In this document: in pieces, positions 41,052 through 49,607 of the stretch
Position numbering within the stretch: the stretch's first letter is position 1
Layout: each line of letters opens with the position of its first letter
Source: Agromyces luteolus
Lineage (GTDB): Bacteria > Actinomycetota > Actinomycetes > Actinomycetales > Microbacteriaceae
Assembly (NCBI RefSeq): GCF_009729855.1
Contig: NZ_WODA01000023.1
Span: 62,001 to 126,000 of the forward strand
DNA: 64,000 nt
Reading direction: 5' to 3'
Made by a program: the position numbers and the translations under genes
The notes under the pieces: generated by a model
What the model was told of the DNA's origin: nothing
The model's database searches: none
What the model saw: only the letters and a program-made list of their open reading frames with translations

Positions 41052-42620
41052 TCAATCGACCTCGTCCCGGTCGTCGTGCGCGGCGTCGTCGAGCGAGATC
41101 GGTGGGATCGCGAGGCCGAGCGGATGCCGCATCCACACCTGCCGCGTCCGACGGTGCTCCTCGCGCGTGCTGAACCGGTAGAGCTCCGTGCGGGCCCGCA
41201 CCGAACGCGGTCGCGCGCCGCCGAAGGGGTCATGCGCGAGCAGGCGCAGCGTCGCGGCATCCGCCTCGAGCAGCCGCTCGAGGAACCGCAGGAACCATGC
41301 CTCCTCGAGGCGGCCGAGCGGCAAGAACCACATGAGCCAGTCCAGCCGCAGGTGGTACGGCGCGAACTGGCGCGGGATCCGCCGCGGATCGCCGGGCTTG
41401 CCCTTGAAGGCGTACTCGCGCCACTCCGCGGCCGGGTCGCGCGGGTCGTCGGACGTGCCCTCGACGACGACCTCGACGCGCTGCCGGGTCACGGACCCGA
41501 ACGCGCCGTATGCGTTGACGAGCATGTACCGGTCGAAGCTCGCGTTCATCAGCTGCCGCTTCGAGAGCAGGTTCATGAGCGGATGCCGGCTGAGCCAGAG
41601 GACGAGCGCGGTGACGAGCAGCACGATCGCGATCCACCACGGCGGGCTCGCGGCATCCGTCGGCGCCTCGATCGCGTCGAGCGGCAGCCACGGGAGCAGC
41701 CACTGCACCACGTCGTCGCCGACCGCGCCGAAGGCGAGCACGATCGTGATCCAGTTCAGCCACGCGAAGTTGCCCGTGATGACGAGCCAGAGCTGCGTCC
41801 CGATGATGATCGCGGCCGCGATCGTGCGGACGGGCTGCGGCGCGAACAGCAGGAACGGCACGACGAGCTGCGCGGCGTGGTTCCCGAGCACCTCGAGCCG
41901 GTGGAACCACGTCGGCAGGAGGTGCGCCTGCCGGCTGAGCGGGCCGGGCATGGGCTGGGTCTCGTGGTGGTAGGAGAGCGCCGTGAGGTCGCGCCAGGCA
42001 CGGTCGCCGCGGATCTTGATCATGCCCGCACCGAACTCGAGCCGGAAGACGAGCCACCAGACGAGCACGATCGTCGGCAGGGGCGGCGGCACCTCGCGCG
42101 AGCCGAGGAAGGCGACGAGGAACCCGGCCTCGCAGAGGAGCATCTCCCACCCGAAGCCGTAGAACGTCTGGCCGACGCTCACGATCGAGAGGTACAGCGC
42201 CCACAGCGCGAGGAACGCGAGCATCGGCGCCCACGGCGGGCCGAGCTGCGGCAGCCCCAGGACGAGGGATGCCGCGAGCACCATGCCGACCGCGCAGACC
42301 GCGACGAGCCGCGAGTCGCGGTACTCCCACCGGCGGAAGATCGTCGGGCCGAGGAAGCCTCGCCGTCGGGTGCGCCCGAGTCGGCCGACCTTCTCGCCGG
42401 CGCGTTCCGCGCGTTCGCGGATGCGCCGTTCGGCGTCGTCGACCGCGCGCAGCAGGCTCGGCACCGGCAGGAGCCCGTGCTCCCCGAGCAGCGGGCGGAA
42501 GTGGTTCAGCGTCGAGAGGAACGCGACGAGGAAGAGCGCCGCGATGCCGCGCTGGAGGACCTCGCGCGCGAGCTCGGCGTCGCGGGCGTCGAACCAGGCG
42601 AACCAGGCTGGCCAGTCCAC
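41052..42620 (-). CDS. Lipase maturation factor family protein
   Basis: This 522-residue membrane protein is related to LMF1. It has about eight hydrophobic segments, the conserved FYGFGWEMLLCEAGFLVAFL region and FRLEFGAGMIKIRGDRAWRD with the LMF signature, and a C-terminal soluble domain (APYHLRLDWLMWFLPL). In vertebrates LMF1 helps fold lipases in the ER; bacterial members are uncharacterised and may act in membrane redox or folding. It starts at a GTG with TAGCGT six bases upstream, so the mRNA is probably leaderless. Confidence 0.9.
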   Translation of the reverse strand: MDWPAWFAWFDARDAELAREVLQRGIAALFLVAFLSTLNHFRPLLGEHGLLPVPSLLRAVDDAERRIRERAERAGEKVGRLGRTRRRGFLGPTIFRRWEYRDSRLVAVCAVGMVLAASLVLGLPQLGPPWAPMLAFLALWALYLSIVSVGQTFYGFGWEMLLCEAGFLVAFLGSREVPPPLPTIVLVWWLVFRLEFGAGMIKIRGDRAWRDLTALSYHHETQPMPGPLSRQAHLLPTWFHRLEVLGNHAAQLVVPFLLFAPQPVRTIAAAIIIGTQLWLVITGNFAWLNWITIVLAFGAVGDDVVQWLLPWLPLDAIEAPTDAASPPWWIAIVLLVTALVLWLSRHPLMNLLSKRQLMNASFDRYMLVNAYGAFGSVTRQRVEVVVEGTSDDPRDPAAEWREYAFKGKPGDPRRIPRQFAPYHLRLDWLMWFLPLGRLEEAWFLRFLERLLEADAATLRLLAHDPFGGARPRSVRARTELYRFSTREEHRRTRQVWMRHPLGLAIPPISLDDAAHDDRDEVD

Positions 42621-42669
42621 GACGTCACGCTAGCCCGCGTGCGATGGCCGATCCGGGCCGAACGGCCTC

Positions 42670-42882
42670 TCAGGCGGGAGGATTCGCGGGGTCGACCGTC
42701 TCGATCGTCTCCTCCTCGACCTCGTTGTCGGCCTCGAAGTCGTTCGCGTCGGGAGCCGGGAAGGCGTCGCGCAGTCCGATCGTGTTGATCGTCCCGGTCA
42801 GGTCCGGGCTCTCGGCGTTGAGGTCTCCGGCGGGTCCCAGTCGGTCCTGCCCCTCCCACGGGTTCAGCGGGTCGCCGTTCAT
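42670..42882 (-). CDS. Small acidic hypothetical protein, 70 residues
   Basis: This short soluble protein starts MNGDPLNPWEGQDRLGPAGD and ends in a glutamate/aspartate-rich tract (EADNEVEEETIETVD). It is probably disordered. The ATG at 42882 has an excellent GGGAGGAGCACGAC ribosome site, which supports it as a real gene; the longer frame upstream is arginine-rich noise. There is no family match from memory and no operon partner. Confidence 0.65.
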   Translation of the reverse strand: MNGDPLNPWEGQDRLGPAGDLNAESPDLTGTINTIGLRDAFPAPDANDFEADNEVEEETIETVDPANPPA

Positions 42883-43006
42883 GTCGTGCTCCTCCCGGCG
42901 TTGTCGCTTCCGGGATCGCGGTCGGGCACCGCGGTCCGTCGTCTCCACGTTCCTCCCGCGCGACCGGAGAGTCAACGGGTTGCGTCGGCGTGGCTCCGAC
43001 GGCACG

Positions 43007-43042
43007 CGCGACGCCCCGGGCCGGAGGCTCCGGGGCGTCGCG
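43007..43042 (-). terminator. Hairpin terminator after the reductase gene
   Basis: A 13-bp perfect GC-rich inverted repeat (43007-43019 and 43030-43042, 10-base loop) begins 15 bases after the stop of the reductase gene on the minus strand. No U-tract follows. Confidence 0.7.
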
Positions 43043-43057
43043 CAGGGCGGGATCGGG

Positions 43058-43633
43058 TCACGCGACGAGCGCGACGCCGGCGTTCCAGCCGACCTTCTCC
43101 TGCACGGCGAGCGTGAGCTGCAGGAACCCCACCGACTCGAGCTCGCGGGCCCGCGAGAGGGCGCCGGCGTCGATTGCGTTCACGCCGCCGGCGCGCACGA
43201 CGTCGACGAGCGCACGCTTGGCCAGCTCGTCGTCGCCCGCGACCAGCACCGTGGTGGGCTGCGCGCCGCCGACGGTCTTCGCGGCGAGCGTCGCGGCGAA
43301 GTTCGTGTTGAACGCCTTGAGCACGCGCGACTCGGGGAGCGCGGCCGCGATGACGGCGGCGGCCGACCCGTCCGCGGGGACGACGAGCGAGTCGAACGTC
43401 GCGAAGTCGAGCGGGTTCGTGATGTCGACGACGACCTTGCCGGCGAGCTGGTCGCGCCGCGCCTCGATGATCTCGCCGACGGCGGGGTACGGCACGGCGA
43501 GGACGACGATGTCGCCCGTGATCGGCTCGGCCGCGTCGCGGCCCACGTACTCGACGGTGCTGCCCCCGGCCGCCACGATGCCGCCGATGGCGGTGCCCAT
43601 GTTGCCGTTCCCGATGATGCTGACGGTCGTCAT
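43058..43633 (-). CDS. NADP-dependent F420 reductase-type oxidoreductase
   Basis: This 191-residue Rossmann protein has the nucleotide motif GNGNMGTAIG, a following strand with VEYVGRD, and VVVDITNPLDF. It resembles the F420H2:NADP+ oxidoreductase (FNO) and ProC-like short dehydrogenases. It has a GGAAGGACATC ribosome site. It diverges from a MarR regulator with three palindromes between them, so it is probably repressed by that MarR and induced by a redox or electrophile signal. Whether it uses F420 is not certain. Confidence 0.88.
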   Translation of the reverse strand: MTTVSIIGNGNMGTAIGGIVAAGGSTVEYVGRDAAEPITGDIVVLAVPYPAVGEIIEARRDQLAGKVVVDITNPLDFATFDSLVVPADGSAAAVIAAALPESRVLKAFNTNFAATLAAKTVGGAQPTTVLVAGDDELAKRALVDVVRAGGVNAIDAGALSRARELESVGFLQLTLAVQEKVGWNAGVALVA

Positions 43634-43664
43634 GATGTCCTTCCCGCGCCGTCCGACGCGATCA

Positions 43665-43732
43665 CTTGTCGAAACAAGGTTGTTGCGACAACCAACACGA
43701 TAGCCGCATTCAGTTGTCGCGTCAACTGAATG
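43665..43732. promoter_or_regulatory. Three tandem MarR-type operators and the MarR promoter
   Basis: Three perfect palindromes lie in 68 bases: CTTGT-CGAA-ACAAG (43665-43678), GGTTGT-TGCG-ACAACC (43678-43693) and CATTCAGTTG-N6-CAACTGAATG (43707-43732). All share a TTGT/ACAA-type core. The third overlaps the -35 (TTGTCG, 43714-43719) of the MarR gene, whose -10 is probably GAGAAT (43736-43741). Both divergent genes would be repressed by MarR. Confidence 0.8.
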
Positions 43733-43747
43733 TGCGAGAATGACGAC

Positions 43748-44269
43748 ATGACGGATGACACACGCTGGCTCGACACCGAGGAATCGGCCGCCTGGGTGCG
43801 TCTCGTCGCGCTCACCGAGCTCCTCCCGGGAGTGCTCGACCAGCAACTCCTCCAGGACGTGCAGCTCACGCACTTCGAGTACGCCGCCCTGATGGCACTG
43901 GCGTCGGCCCCCGACCGGACCATGCGGATGACGGCGCTCGCCGCCCGCACGAACGCCACCCTTCCGCGCCTCTCGCACGTCGCGCGCCGGCTCGAGGAAC
44001 GCGGACTGATCCGACGCTTCCCCTGCCCCACGGATCGCCGCGCGACCAACGCGACGATCACCGACGCCGGACTCGGACTCATCGACGAGGCGGCGCCGGG
44101 CCACGTCGAGACGGTCCGGCAGTACGTGCTCGACGCGCTGTCGCCCGAGCAGCTGCGGCAGCTCTACGAGATCGCCGGTGCGGTGCTCGGTCGCCTCGAC
44201 CCCGACGAGCGCCTCACCGCGACGGCCTGCCAGTTCAGCGAGGGTCCCGCGATCGCTCGCGCGGGCTGA
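43748..44269 (+). CDS. MarR family transcriptional regulator
   Basis: This 173-residue winged-helix regulator has the typical MarR core (LTHFEYAALMALASAP; MTALAARTNATLPRLSHVAR; wing RRFPCPTDRRATN). The start at 43748 is preferred to 43730 because the -10-like GAGAAT lies six bases upstream, which predicts a leaderless mRNA. The 43730 codon lies inside an operator. It diverges from the F420-type reductase, with three operator palindromes between, so it probably represses both. No cysteine-based redox switch is obvious beyond one Cys in the wing. Confidence 0.9.
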   Translation: MTDDTRWLDTEESAAWVRLVALTELLPGVLDQQLLQDVQLTHFEYAALMALASAPDRTMRMTALAARTNATLPRLSHVARRLEERGLIRRFPCPTDRRATNATITDAGLGLIDEAAPGHVETVRQYVLDALSPEQLRQLYEIAGAVLGRLDPDERLTATACQFSEGPAIARAG

Positions 44270-44436
44270 GATCCACCCCGAGAGGCGTCGCTCGGCCGCC
44301 GATCGCCGTCGCGATCCGGCGTGCATGGCCCTAGTTCGTGGGTCGTGGCGCGAGCGGCGCGTGGTTAGCATGAGCGCAGCCGTGACCCGAGCGGCAATTC
44401 CGCCGCGCCGGATCACCCCGGCTCCAGGAGGTCAGG

Positions 44437-45654
44437 ATGAACGCGGTTCGCTCGCTCGGAACGCTCGCCGCCGTCGCCGCGGCACTCATGCTCGGATTGG
44501 GGGCGACGACGCTGAGCGCGGCCGGGGATGATCCCGAGACCCTCCGATTGCATCTCGGCTCGGACGGCACCCGGTTCGTCTACAGCAACTCCGGTTCGCC
44601 GATCACGCAGCCGATCAGCGCCTCGAAGAACTGCCTCATCTCGGCGGACGGCCCGCTGGCCACGATCGACGGCAGCGACAAGGGGCCGGGCATGAAGGAC
44701 GGCTCGATCGGCATCAAGTCGGGCGGCTCGACGGGCGTGCCCTGCGCCAGGGTGGACAGCACCGAGGACCTCGCGGTCGAACTGACCGGCGTGCCCGACG
44801 CCGTGACCGCCTCGCTCGACCTCGAGTTCAAGGGTGCGGTGCGAGTCGACATCGTCGTGTGGAAGGGCGGCACCGAGGTCGACGCGTTCCAGGTGCGCGC
44901 CGGTGGCGGGATCGTGCCCGGACAGGGCGTCGACGGCAGTTCGGCCGTGCCGTACACCGCGACGGTGACCCACGCGCAGCCCATCGCGAACTGCCGCAAC
45001 GCCTCCGACTCCGGGCCCGATTCCGGACCGAACGACAACTGCTACGTGACGGTCGAGCCGACCGCGTCCTTCGACTCCATCACGTTCGCGCCGGTGATGG
45101 GCGAGATGTCGCTCGAGGGCAGCTGGGACTTCGGCAACAACCCCGCATTCGACACCATCTTCACCCTCGAGGAGTACGACGGCGAGCTCGGCTGCACCGA
45201 GGAGAACAGCACCGCCACGATCGACGAGGGCACCGTCTACGGCAGCTTCACGCGCCTGCAGAACACCGACGGCTCCGAGTGCGTGCTGAAGCCGTACACG
45301 CTCGACGTCGACGTCGAGGCCGAGACGCTGAGCTTCGTCCCGATCGACATCGGGGCTCCGCAGCCGGCGGCCTACGAGGGGACGGTGGCGTTCGCCCCGA
45401 AGCCGTCGACCAACCCGTTCACGAGCCGGCTCGAGTACGACCAGGACGACGACGGCCCGCTCGACTTCGTCGACATGCCGTGGTGCGCGGGCGACCCGTA
45501 CGCGACGCCCGACGTGCCCGGCTCGATCGACACGTCGGTGATCCCGTTCGGCCACACCTGGTGCATCGTCCAGGAGAGCACGGGCATCCACTCCGCCACG
45601 CAGATCCGCACCACGTGGGACGTGGTGGGCATCGGGGACCCGAAGATGCGATGA
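44437..45654 (+). CDS. Secreted protein of unknown function, 405 residues
   Basis: A Sec signal peptide (about residues 1-29: basic start, alanine/leucine core, cleavage near LSAAG) is followed by an acidic, glycine/serine-rich beta protein with several cysteine pairs (KNCLIS, VPCARV, NCRN...DNCY, LGCTE, SECVL, MPWCAG, TWCIV). That pattern suggests a disulphide-stabilised extracellular or cell-wall protein. An AGGAGGTCAGG site precedes the ATG. I do not recognise the family. The gene is convergent with the cyclase gene, and a perfect hairpin lies just past both stops. Confidence 0.85.
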   Translation: MNAVRSLGTLAAVAAALMLGLGATTLSAAGDDPETLRLHLGSDGTRFVYSNSGSPITQPISASKNCLISADGPLATIDGSDKGPGMKDGSIGIKSGGSTGVPCARVDSTEDLAVELTGVPDAVTASLDLEFKGAVRVDIVVWKGGTEVDAFQVRAGGGIVPGQGVDGSSAVPYTATVTHAQPIANCRNASDSGPDSGPNDNCYVTVEPTASFDSITFAPVMGEMSLEGSWDFGNNPAFDTIFTLEEYDGELGCTEENSTATIDEGTVYGSFTRLQNTDGSECVLKPYTLDVDVEAETLSFVPIDIGAPQPAAYEGTVAFAPKPSTNPFTSRLEYDQDDDGPLDFVDMPWCAGDPYATPDVPGSIDTSVIPFGHTWCIVQESTGIHSATQIRTTWDVVGIGDPKMR

Positions 45655-45671
45655 CCCGCCGGAGCTGACCG

Positions 45672-48600
45672 TCACCCGCGAGGGCTCGGCGCGGTGCCGA
45701 CCACGCCGAGCCCTCGCAGGACCTCTTCCGCCTCTTCGCGGATGGCGTGCGCCGCCGAGACGTCCTCCGTGAGGTCGGCCTCGATGAGCCGGAGCTGCGC
45801 GACCTCGAAGGCGAGCCCCTGCTCGCGCGCCTGCGCCAGCCCGGATGCGACGGCATCCCTCGCCTCCTCGGTGCGGCCGAGCGCGGCGAGGGCCAGCCCT
45901 CGGGTCCGCGCGATCGTGCTGCCGTAGAGCTCGGCCTCTCCCCCGGCCCGCTGCTCGGTCTCCGCCAGCGTGTCGAGCGCCTCCTGCGGGTCGCCCGCGA
46001 GCACGAGCCCGTGGGCGACGAGGATCGCCGCCTCGATCGCCGACTGGACCTGGCCCGTCCGGACCGCCTCGGCACGGAGCGCGACCAGCCGCTCCATCGC
46101 CCCGTCGTCCCCCCGGAGCAGGTGCAACCGCGCCAGCTGGATCTCGGCGAAGATCGCGGCATCCACCAGGCCGTGCGCCCTGAGCACGCGGACCGACGGC
46201 ACGAGGACCTCCTCCGCGTCGCCGAACCGCGCCTGGCTGACGAGCACCTCGCCGATGTTCGCACCGCAGGTGGCCGCCTCCGCTTCGTTGCCGGCGCGCA
46301 GGAAGGCGTCCCGGGCGCGGGCGTAGTAGCCCACCGCCTCCTCCCACTCCCCCTGCCAGTAGGCCTGGCCGCCGAGGTTGTTCGTCACGACGGCCGTGCC
46401 GGGGAGGTCTCCGAGCTCCTCGTAGATGGCGAGGGCGCGTTCGCCGTAGACCGCCTTCGCGGAATGGCCCAGCATCACGTAGGCGGCGTCGAGCACCTGG
46501 TACGACCGGGCGAGGGCCTCGCGCTCGCCCGAGGCCTCCGCCTCGACCATCGCCTGCTCGGCGAGGCGCACCGCGGCGGGCATGTGCTCCTGCAACTGGC
46601 GGATCTGGGCGTTCAGCGCATCCAGGCGCGCGGTCGCACGGAGCGCCTCGTCGCTCCCGATCTCGGCGACGAGGCGCCGACCGATCGTCAGGTCCCGATA
46701 CGCCGGGGCATAGGCGCCCGTGCGCGCTCGCGCCCGAGCGCGCTTGAGCAGGACGTCTGCGGAGCGGATGGGTCGGTCCCGGACGAGGCGGCCGGCCTGC
46801 CGGTACGCGTCGACGGACTCCTCGAACATGCCGGCCTGCTCGAGCACGTCGCCGAGGGCCTCCGAGACGTCGGCGACCTGCGCGGGCGCGAGGTCCGGGA
46901 CGTAGCGCGAGGCGTTCAGCGCGCGCCGGTAGAAGGTCGCCGCTTCGAGGTTGGCGTAGATCTCCTTCGCGTGTTCGCCCGCATCGCGCGAGGAGGTCCA
47001 CGCCTCCGGCCACCGATGCGCCTCCGAGTAGTGGATCGACAGGAGCTCGACCTGGCCGGAGGGGTGGTCGGCGGACGATGCGGCGATGGCGTCGCCGACC
47101 TGCGCGTGCAGTGCGCGACGCGTCTTGAACGGCAGGCCCGCGTACGCGACGTCCCGGATCAGGCTGTGCTGGAACTGCACCCAGCCGTTCGCATCGACGG
47201 AGAGGAATCCGCCGAGGCGTCGGAGGATCTTCACCTGCCGGCCGACATCGGTCGCGGTCACGCCGAGGACGGCCGGCATGTGCTCCTGCCGGAAGCCGGC
47301 GCCGAGCACCGCGAGGCGCCGCAGGAGGTTGCGCTCGGCCGGGGGCAACCGGTCGATGCGCGCGGCGATGAGTCCCTCGATGGACTGCGGGAGGTAGTCG
47401 ACCGCGGCGCCGGCGCGGAGCACCTGGAGGAGCTCGAGCAGGAAGAGCGGACTCCCCTCCGCTCTCGCGGCGAGCGCGGCCACCTGGTTCGGAAGCAGGG
47501 GGGTGCCGAGCGTGGCGCGCTGGATCAGCACCGTGGCCTGGGCGAGGTCGAGCGGCGGCAGGTCGACGTGGGTGACCGCCGGTCCCTCGGCCGCCACGAA
47601 GCCCTGGTCGCCGGGCTGCCGGCTGACGATGACGAGCCACGGCACGTCCTCGACCTCGGCGATGAGCGCTCCCAGGAGGTCCCTGGACGCCTCGTCCATC
47701 CACTGGCCCTCCTCGATGAGGAAGAGCGTGGGCTCGCGGACGGTGGCGCGGAGCAGCTCCGCGATCGCGGAGCGGGTGCGGGCGGGGCGGAACTGGTCGT
47801 CCAGCTGCGCGACCTCCGCCGATTCCGGCAGGGTGAGTCCGAGCGGCGTGCCGATGAGGGCGAGCCAGGGCTCGAGACCGGGCGCGTGCGTGCGCACCAC
47901 CTCGGCGAGCGCGACCCCGGTCGACTCCTGATCGAGGCCCTCCAGCTTCCACGCCGCCCGGAGCAGCGATCGGAACGGGAAGTACGGCGTCGCCAACTGG
48001 TAGAGCCGGCACTCGGCGGTGATCACCCGCTCGGGCTTGGCGGCGGCGAGCAGTTCCGCGAGGAGGCGTGACTTGCCCATGCCCACGTCGGCCGTGACAT
48101 CGATCATCCGGCCGCGCCCCTCGCGGGCATCGGCCCATGCCCCGGTGAGGATCGCCAGCTCGGCATCGCGGCCGATCAGCGGGGTCGCGCCGAACTGCTC
48201 GCCGGTGCGGCTCCCCCTCGGCTCGCCCACCGAGTACGCCTGCACCGGCTGCTGCTTGCCCTTGACGGCGAACGGCTCGCACTCGGTGATCCGGAAGGTC
48301 GTGCGCGACGCCTCGAGCACGTCGCTCGTGACGAACACCTCACCGGCCGGCGCCGCGGCCATGATGCGGGCGGCGAGGTTCACCGCGTCGCCCATGATCG
48401 TGTAGGTGCGCCGGTAGGCGGGGCCGACGGCCCCGGCGAAGACGTGCCCGGACGTGATGCCCATCCGGACGGGAAGGTCGCGGGGCGCGGCGTGTCGGAT
48501 CGCCCGCGCGGCGAGCAGCATCTGCTCCTCGTTGTTGCCCGCGGTGTCTGGAACGCCCGCGGTGAGGATGATCTTGCCGCCGTCGGGAGCGATGTCGGTC

Positions 48601-49493
48601 GCGAGGAAGGTGACGCCGCGGTCGTCGGCGCACCGCTGCACTTCCGCGACCAGCTCGTCGAGCACGCCGGCCGCGTGCGTCGGATCCTCCGCCACGAGCC
48701 GGTCGAACCCCGCATAATGCAGGAAGGCGATGGCCGCAGGCCGATGCTCCGGGTCGATGGTGCCGGACTCCAGCGTCCGCCGGAGCCCGACGGGCACGAA
48801 CTGCCGCAGGTCGACCTCGGGCGACTCGGCGGCGAGGAATCCCGACTGCTCGACCTGCGGTCCGCGGCGCAGCAGGCGGCCGGGCCCGCGCACGGCGCCC
48901 ACGCTCGAGCGCGGCAGCAGGGCTGCGGTCTCCGGGCTCAGCAGGATCTGCGATGCGGTCGCCGCGCCCTCCATCTGCACCGTCCGCGTCGCGCCGGGCC
49001 CGGCGACGATGAACTCGCGATGCGAGCCGCCGACGAGGAAGAAGTCGAACGAGCCGCTGTGGATCCCGACCGACATCCGCAGGCTCACGTTGCCCGCGCT
49101 CGTCGCGAACCCGTCGATCCGCCGCAGCTCTGCGCGCATGTCGTGCGCGGCGACCGCGGCCCGGAGGTGGTGGTCCTCGCCCGTGAACAGCAGCAGCTGC
49201 GCGTCGCCGCCGAACTTGAGCAGGTTCGCGCCGAACGCGTAGGCGGCCGGGAGCAGTCGATCGAACGTGCCGTCGATCACCTCCGTGACCTCCTCGGCCC
49301 CGACGTCGCCGTGCCGCGCGAGCCGCTCGGACATGCGCGTGAATCCCGAGATGTCGACGAGCACCATCGTGCCCTCGACGGCCTGGTGCAGCAGGCCCGG
49401 GTGCTCCGCGTCCCAGTAGCGCACCAGCCGGGGCACGTACGGCTGCAGCACACCGGTCGTGCCGGTGTCCGCTGGCGAGCCGGGCGCGTTCAT
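45672..49493 (-). CDS. Class III adenylate/guanylate cyclase with AAA-type ATPase and TPR domains (soluble-AC-like)
   Basis: This 1273-residue protein has two cyclase domains, an ATPase and TPR repeats, as in mammalian soluble adenylyl cyclase. Domain 1 (about 40-200) keeps both metal aspartates (Asp47 in VDISGF, Asp97 in FGGDAQ) but lacks the NxxxR segment. Domain 2 (about 250-400) lacks them (His259, Lys307) but keeps GDAVNLAARI. They thus look like complementary halves of one active site. The ATPase has Walker A 468-475 (first Gly is Ala), and repeats from about 850 to the end look like TPR. The ATG at 49493 has a GGAGG site. The signal it senses is unknown. Confidence 0.9.
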   Translation of the reverse strand: MNAPGSPADTGTTGVLQPYVPRLVRYWDAEHPGLLHQAVEGTMVLVDISGFTRMSERLARHGDVGAEEVTEVIDGTFDRLLPAAYAFGANLLKFGGDAQLLLFTGEDHHLRAAVAAHDMRAELRRIDGFATSAGNVSLRMSVGIHSGSFDFFLVGGSHREFIVAGPGATRTVQMEGAATASQILLSPETAALLPRSSVGAVRGPGRLLRRGPQVEQSGFLAAESPEVDLRQFVPVGLRRTLESGTIDPEHRPAAIAFLHYAGFDRLVAEDPTHAAGVLDELVAEVQRCADDRGVTFLATDIAPDGGKIILTAGVPDTAGNNEEQMLLAARAIRHAAPRDLPVRMGITSGHVFAGAVGPAYRRTYTIMGDAVNLAARIMAAAPAGEVFVTSDVLEASRTTFRITECEPFAVKGKQQPVQAYSVGEPRGSRTGEQFGATPLIGRDAELAILTGAWADAREGRGRMIDVTADVGMGKSRLLAELLAAAKPERVITAECRLYQLATPYFPFRSLLRAAWKLEGLDQESTGVALAEVVRTHAPGLEPWLALIGTPLGLTLPESAEVAQLDDQFRPARTRSAIAELLRATVREPTLFLIEEGQWMDEASRDLLGALIAEVEDVPWLVIVSRQPGDQGFVAAEGPAVTHVDLPPLDLAQATVLIQRATLGTPLLPNQVAALAARAEGSPLFLLELLQVLRAGAAVDYLPQSIEGLIAARIDRLPPAERNLLRRLAVLGAGFRQEHMPAVLGVTATDVGRQVKILRRLGGFLSVDANGWVQFQHSLIRDVAYAGLPFKTRRALHAQVGDAIAASSADHPSGQVELLSIHYSEAHRWPEAWTSSRDAGEHAKEIYANLEAATFYRRALNASRYVPDLAPAQVADVSEALGDVLEQAGMFEESVDAYRQAGRLVRDRPIRSADVLLKRARARARTGAYAPAYRDLTIGRRLVAEIGSDEALRATARLDALNAQIRQLQEHMPAAVRLAEQAMVEAEASGEREALARSYQVLDAAYVMLGHSAKAVYGERALAIYEELGDLPGTAVVTNNLGGQAYWQGEWEEAVGYYARARDAFLRAGNEAEAATCGANIGEVLVSQARFGDAEEVLVPSVRVLRAHGLVDAAIFAEIQLARLHLLRGDDGAMERLVALRAEAVRTGQVQSAIEAAILVAHGLVLAGDPQEALDTLAETEQRAGGEAELYGSTIARTRGLALAALGRTEEARDAVASGLAQAREQGLAFEVAQLRLIEADLTEDVSAAHAIREEAEEVLRGLGVVGTAPSPRG
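45679..45716. terminator. Bidirectional hairpin between convergent genes
   Basis: 13-bp perfect arms (45679-45691, 45704-45716) with a 12-base loop lie at the junction of the convergent secreted-protein and cyclase genes, inside the last codons of the latter. It probably stops transcription in both directions. Confidence 0.7.
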
Positions 49494-49607
49494 TGCGGGG
49501 ACCTCCCTCCGTGTCAATCTAGGCCACGACCCCGCTCGCTGCCGTGAGCAGCGCTGCCGTCGGCGGCATCCGTCCCGCGATCCCGCGACGCGGCGCAGGC
49601 TGGGGTC

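Noticed and set aside
44413-48282. A 1289-codon open frame on the minus strand overlapping the secreted-protein and cyclase genes
   Set aside because: It is an arginine/alanine/proline-rich shadow in another frame of the cyclase gene. It has no ribosome site or domain, and the cyclase frame carries clear motifs.
49494-49607. A ClgR binding box upstream of the clpP pair
   Set aside because: I searched by eye for GTTCGC-N5-GCG-type sites. Only the weak CGCTGCCGTGAGCAGCG palindrome is present, too far from the consensus to call.
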